Positions 6,632 through 8,444 of a stretch of 8,444 nt of DNA are shown here, piece by piece. The notes beneath the pieces were generated by a model. The model was not told the origin of the DNA. It saw only the letters and a list, made by a program, of their open reading frames with translations, and did no database searches. A program made the translations under genes and the position numbers. The DNA comes from Gammaproteobacteria bacterium. Its GTDB lineage: Bacteria; Pseudomonadota; Gammaproteobacteria; Nitrosococcales; Methylophagaceae. How positions within the stretch are numbered: the stretch's first letter is position 1; each line of letters opens with the position of its first letter. Location of the stretch: NCBI GenBank assembly GCA_002400805.1, contig NVRG01000026.1, positions 1 through 8,444 of the forward strand, given 5' to 3'.

Positions 6632-7156
6632 ATGGCTGTTTCCTCTACTATCCAAGTTGGACTGAGTGCCTGTTTATCGGGAATGGCAGTACGTTATGAC
6701 GGCGCTGATAAGCGGTCGGATGTCTGTCTAAATATCATAGCCGCGCATTTTGATTTGGTGACTTTTTGTCCTGAAGTCGCCGCTGGATTTGGTATTCCTA
6801 GAGCACCTATGCATTTGGTCGGAAACATAAAACTCCCAGCCTTACGGTATCGTGATGGCGGACATGAAGATTTATCGAATCAGTTAAACAATGCGATAGA
6901 GGAAAAATTGGCTGACTTTTCGAATCTGGATGGTTTTATATTAGTGCAGAATTCCCCAAGCTGTGGCTTGGTTGACGTTAAGGTATACCAGGAACAGCAA
7001 GAAGTGTATTTACATCAAGGCCAAGGATTGTTTGCCGCTGCACTTCGTGAACGTTTTCCCCGGATGCCTCTCGTAGAAGAGAGGCAATTACATGAGTTAA
7101 AGGTACGGGAGCAGTTTATTGCTCAAGTTCAAGCCCACCATGACTTTCGTAAGTAA
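6632..7156 (+). CDS. DUF523 family protein (YbbK/TudS-like)
   Basis: This 174-aa protein is a single DUF523 domain without the DUF1722 partner often fused to it. Family landmarks in order: VGLSACLSGMAVRYDG (9-24), FCPEVAAGFGIPRAPMHLV (45-63), QNSPSCGLVDVKVY (106-119), FAAALRERFPRMPLVEE (134-150) and LKVREQFIAQV (156-166). Cys14, Cys46 and Cys111 are the three conserved cysteines. In the DUF523 member TudS, which removes sulfur from 2-thiouracil, three such cysteines hold a [4Fe-4S] cluster, so an iron-sulfur enzyme acting on a thiolated small molecule is a reasonable inference; the substrate is not shown here. It lies 15 bp after the quinoprotein gene and is probably read from the same transcript. 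The Shine-Dalgarno is weak (GGTG, 5 nt before the ATG), again consistent with dependence on the upstream gene. The next in-frame Met would remove Cys14, which supports the start used. Confidence 0.87.
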   Translation: MAVSSTIQVGLSACLSGMAVRYDGADKRSDVCLNIIAAHFDLVTFCPEVAAGFGIPRAPMHLVGNIKLPALRYRDGGHEDLSNQLNNAIEEKLADFSNLDGFILVQNSPSCGLVDVKVYQEQQEVYLHQGQGLFAAALRERFPRMPLVEERQLHELKVREQFIAQVQAHHDFRK

Positions 7157-7187
7157 GAAAATACGTAGCCACTTTATTACTACTGAG

Positions 7188-7232
7188 TCAGATTAATAAT
7201 CAGACAACAGTTAAGCCGGTGATTTAATCTGA
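7188..7232. repeat. 9-bp inverted repeat in the convergent spacer
   Basis: TCAGATTAA (7188-7196) and its exact complement (7224-7232) flank a 27-nt loop that holds a third related half-site, AATCAGA. The element lies between two convergent genes (ending at 7156 and 7269). It lacks the GC-rich stem and T-run of an intrinsic terminator, so it may be a weak bidirectional end signal or chance in A/T-rich DNA. Confidence 0.3.
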
Positions 7233-7268
7233 TCTTTGCCGAATTTGGTCAGTTAAGGACCTAGTGGG

Positions 7269-7607
7269 TCATAATTCAAATTCGGGTAAGCTGACAGTAT
7301 GGGTGATGTGTTTGCCCATGCATGTATCAAAAACGTTGTTAAATACGTCTGTTGAGCTTGAATTTATGGGGGCATAGTCATAGACAGTTTTAGCTATGAC
7401 GAGAAGGTTGCTAAGGCCGTCACCTTCTTTGTACATCAAACTGACTTTATATTCGAATACGATCCAATTGTCATCTTCAACTTGACGAATATTTTGGGTT
7501 TCTCTGGCTATGCCACCAGCGTAGGAACAAGTATTCATCGCAGATCTGTCGATTTCTTCTGCTGAAACTTGAAAGCTAATTAGTAGTAACAATATCAAGG
7601 TCTTCAT
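7269..7607 (-). CDS. small exported hypothetical protein with two cysteines
   Basis: This 112-aa protein starts with a textbook signal peptide, MKTLILLLLISFQVSA, likely cut before EEIDR, so the mature form is about 96 residues and periplasmic or secreted. There is no lipobox Cys. Two cysteines, Cys27 (MNTCSYAG) and Cys96 (FDTCMGK), lie near the two ends of the mature chain and could form a disulfide. Between them are predicted beta strands (WIVFEYKVSLMYK, LLVIAKTVYDYA). I do not recognise the family. The ATG at 7607 is chosen because GAGGGGG (7614-7620) sits 6 nt upstream; an in-frame GTG at 7622 would place that site inside the gene. The gene is downstream of the sensor kinase on the same strand but separated by 180 bp, so co-transcription is not assured. 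Confidence 0.72.
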   Translation of the reverse strand: MKTLILLLLISFQVSAEEIDRSAMNTCSYAGGIARETQNIRQVEDDNWIVFEYKVSLMYKEGDGLSNLLVIAKTVYDYAPINSSSTDVFNNVFDTCMGKHITHTVSLPEFEL

Positions 7608-7613
7608 GCTGCA

Positions 7614-7620
7614 CCCCCTC
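7614..7620 (-). promoter_or_regulatory. Shine-Dalgarno that fixes the small exported protein's start
   Basis: GAGGGGG on the minus strand ends 6 nt before the ATG at 7607. It favours that start, which puts the signal peptide's Lys at residue 2, over the GTG at 7622. Confidence 0.7.
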
Positions 7621-7787
7621 ACTTGTTTTAACGGCGCATGTTGCTCTTTCTTGAGTGAGCTAACAACCTAACTATTTGTATTCCTTAACATATTAATCAA
7701 CTAAGTGTTGGTTATGCCATCCCTGACTAATTGCCTGCTGGGTAATTGGCTCTACCTATGCTTTATTTAGCAATAAGCCTGCCAAAT

Positions 7788-8444
7788 TTAAGCATTACTT
7801 GCAGGCGATAACACGTGATCGTAAGCCGGCTGGCTCAAAGGAACTGTCAGCGTAACGGTGCTTCCGGTACCTGGCATGCTTGTTATCCCAATAGTGCCAT
7901 TCATCGATTCAATAAGCTGTTTACATATCGTTAAACCTATACCCGTGCCTTGAACATGTCTATGTTCGGCTAGCCTTATAAAGGGAGTGAATAATGATTC
8001 GATTTGTTGAGCGTTGAGCCCAGCACCAGAATCAGTGACATATATTTCGAGTGTAGTTTCATTTTTTTGTTGGCAACTGATAGTCACGGTGCCATTTTCT
8101 TTATTATATTTAATGCCATTGGATATTAGGTTGAGCACTATTTGAGTAAAATGGATTTTGTCTAGATATACGTAATAGCAAGTGTCGCTGACAGTATTGA
8201 TGATCTCAACATGGTTATCGGCTGCCATACACTGCATCAATGGAATACAACGCTCAACTATATCGCTAAGAGGGTAGTCGTCTAGCACTAGGTCGTGCGA
8301 ACCAGCTTCAATTTTTGAGAGATCAAGAATTTGGTTTATCAAACTCATTAAATGGTCACCTGCGAGTAATATCTCTCTAACGTTGTCTTTATCTTCTTCG
8401 TTTTTCAAGTCCATTTCTAACAGTTGTGCAAAACCAAGCATGGC
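7788..8444 (-). CDS. sensor histidine kinase (partial, C-terminal catalytic part)
   Basis: The last 218 residues of a membrane-signalling histidine kinase are visible; the N-terminal sensor, the start and the phospho-accepting His lie beyond position 8444. The visible chain opens with AMLGFAQLLEMD, which in this family follows the H-box by about ten residues, and continues with the second dimerisation helix ending LDLSKIEAGS. The HATPase domain follows: N-box NLISNGIKYN (105-114), G1 box DSGAGL (138-143), F-box LFTPFIRL (151-158) and G2 box GTGIGL (166-171). All ATP-binding boxes are intact. The protein ends 17 residues after the final strand (TVTLTVPL) with no receiver or Hpt domain attached, so at its C-terminus it is a simple, non-hybrid kinase. 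Its signal and response-regulator partner cannot be seen. Confidence 0.92.
   Translation of the reverse strand, partial: AMLGFAQLLEMDLKNEEDKDNVREILLAGDHLMSLINQILDLSKIEAGSHDLVLDDYPLSDIVERCIPLMQCMAADNHVEIINTVSDTCYYVYLDKIHFTQIVLNLISNGIKYNKENGTVTISCQQKNETTLEIYVTDSGAGLNAQQIESLFTPFIRLAEHRHVQGTGIGLTICKQLIESMNGTIGITSMPGTGSTVTLTVPLSQPAYDHVLSPASNA

Noticed and set aside
7720..7755. A wobble-containing stem (AATTGCC / GGTAATT) as a terminator or regulatory hairpin downstream of the kinase.
   Set aside because: The stem is short and A/T-rich with a G-T pair, and no T-run follows on either strand.
1..8444. A new defence, mobile or biosynthetic system spanning the window.
   Set aside because: Neighbouring genes are recognisable core or accessory families in several separate transcription units, with no integrase, transposase, repeat array, direct-repeat borders or evident compositional break.

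Overview
The window looks like ordinary chromosomal DNA from an aerobic, fairly AT-rich gammaproteobacterium. The evidence is the cytochrome c oxidase gene order and sequence style (a CoxB with a C-terminal cytochrome c domain, a CoxA with a His-rich N-terminus), together with a YbaK-type deacylase, a Sel1-repeat protein, a Gre-family factor and a DUF523 protein. Genus cannot be settled from the sequence alone. There are no tRNA or rRNA genes, insertion sequences, integrases or CRISPR arrays.

Layout. On the minus strand, 1-2132 holds the start of a cytochrome c oxidase operon: coxB (complete), then coxA (N-terminal 338 codons, running off the left edge), joined by an ATGA stop/start overlap. 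A 240-bp control region separates it from a YbaK/EbsC-like aminoacyl-tRNA deacylase gene (2373-2855). That gene has a near-consensus sigma-70 promoter and is followed by a perfect 13-bp hairpin. A Sel1-repeat gene (2969-3466) lies upstream on the same strand. Transcription diverges at about 3467-3694. On the plus strand come an unrecognised 175-residue protein (3695-4222) and, 23 bp later, a Gre-family transcription factor with a shortened coiled coil (4246-4740). Next are a secreted PQQ-type beta-propeller dehydrogenase (4871-6616) and, 15 bp later, a DUF523 protein (6632-7156). On the right, on the minus strand, are a small exported protein (7269-7607) and the C-terminal half of a sensor histidine kinase (7788 to the right edge).

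How the genes may fit together. The oxidase is a caa3-type terminal oxidase. A periplasmic quinoprotein dehydrogenase would feed electrons into a cytochrome c chain ending at such an oxidase, but no cytochrome c partner or PQQ synthesis gene is in view, so this link is only plausible. The other genes are small housekeeping or accessory genes with no evident shared pathway.

I found no convincing new multi-gene system. The points most worth a second look are the quinoprotein, which has Gly where the family has its catalytic Asp; the Gre-like factor, whose coiled coil is about 14 residues shorter than GreB's and lacks the acidic tip motif; and the unknown gene apparently co-transcribed with that factor.
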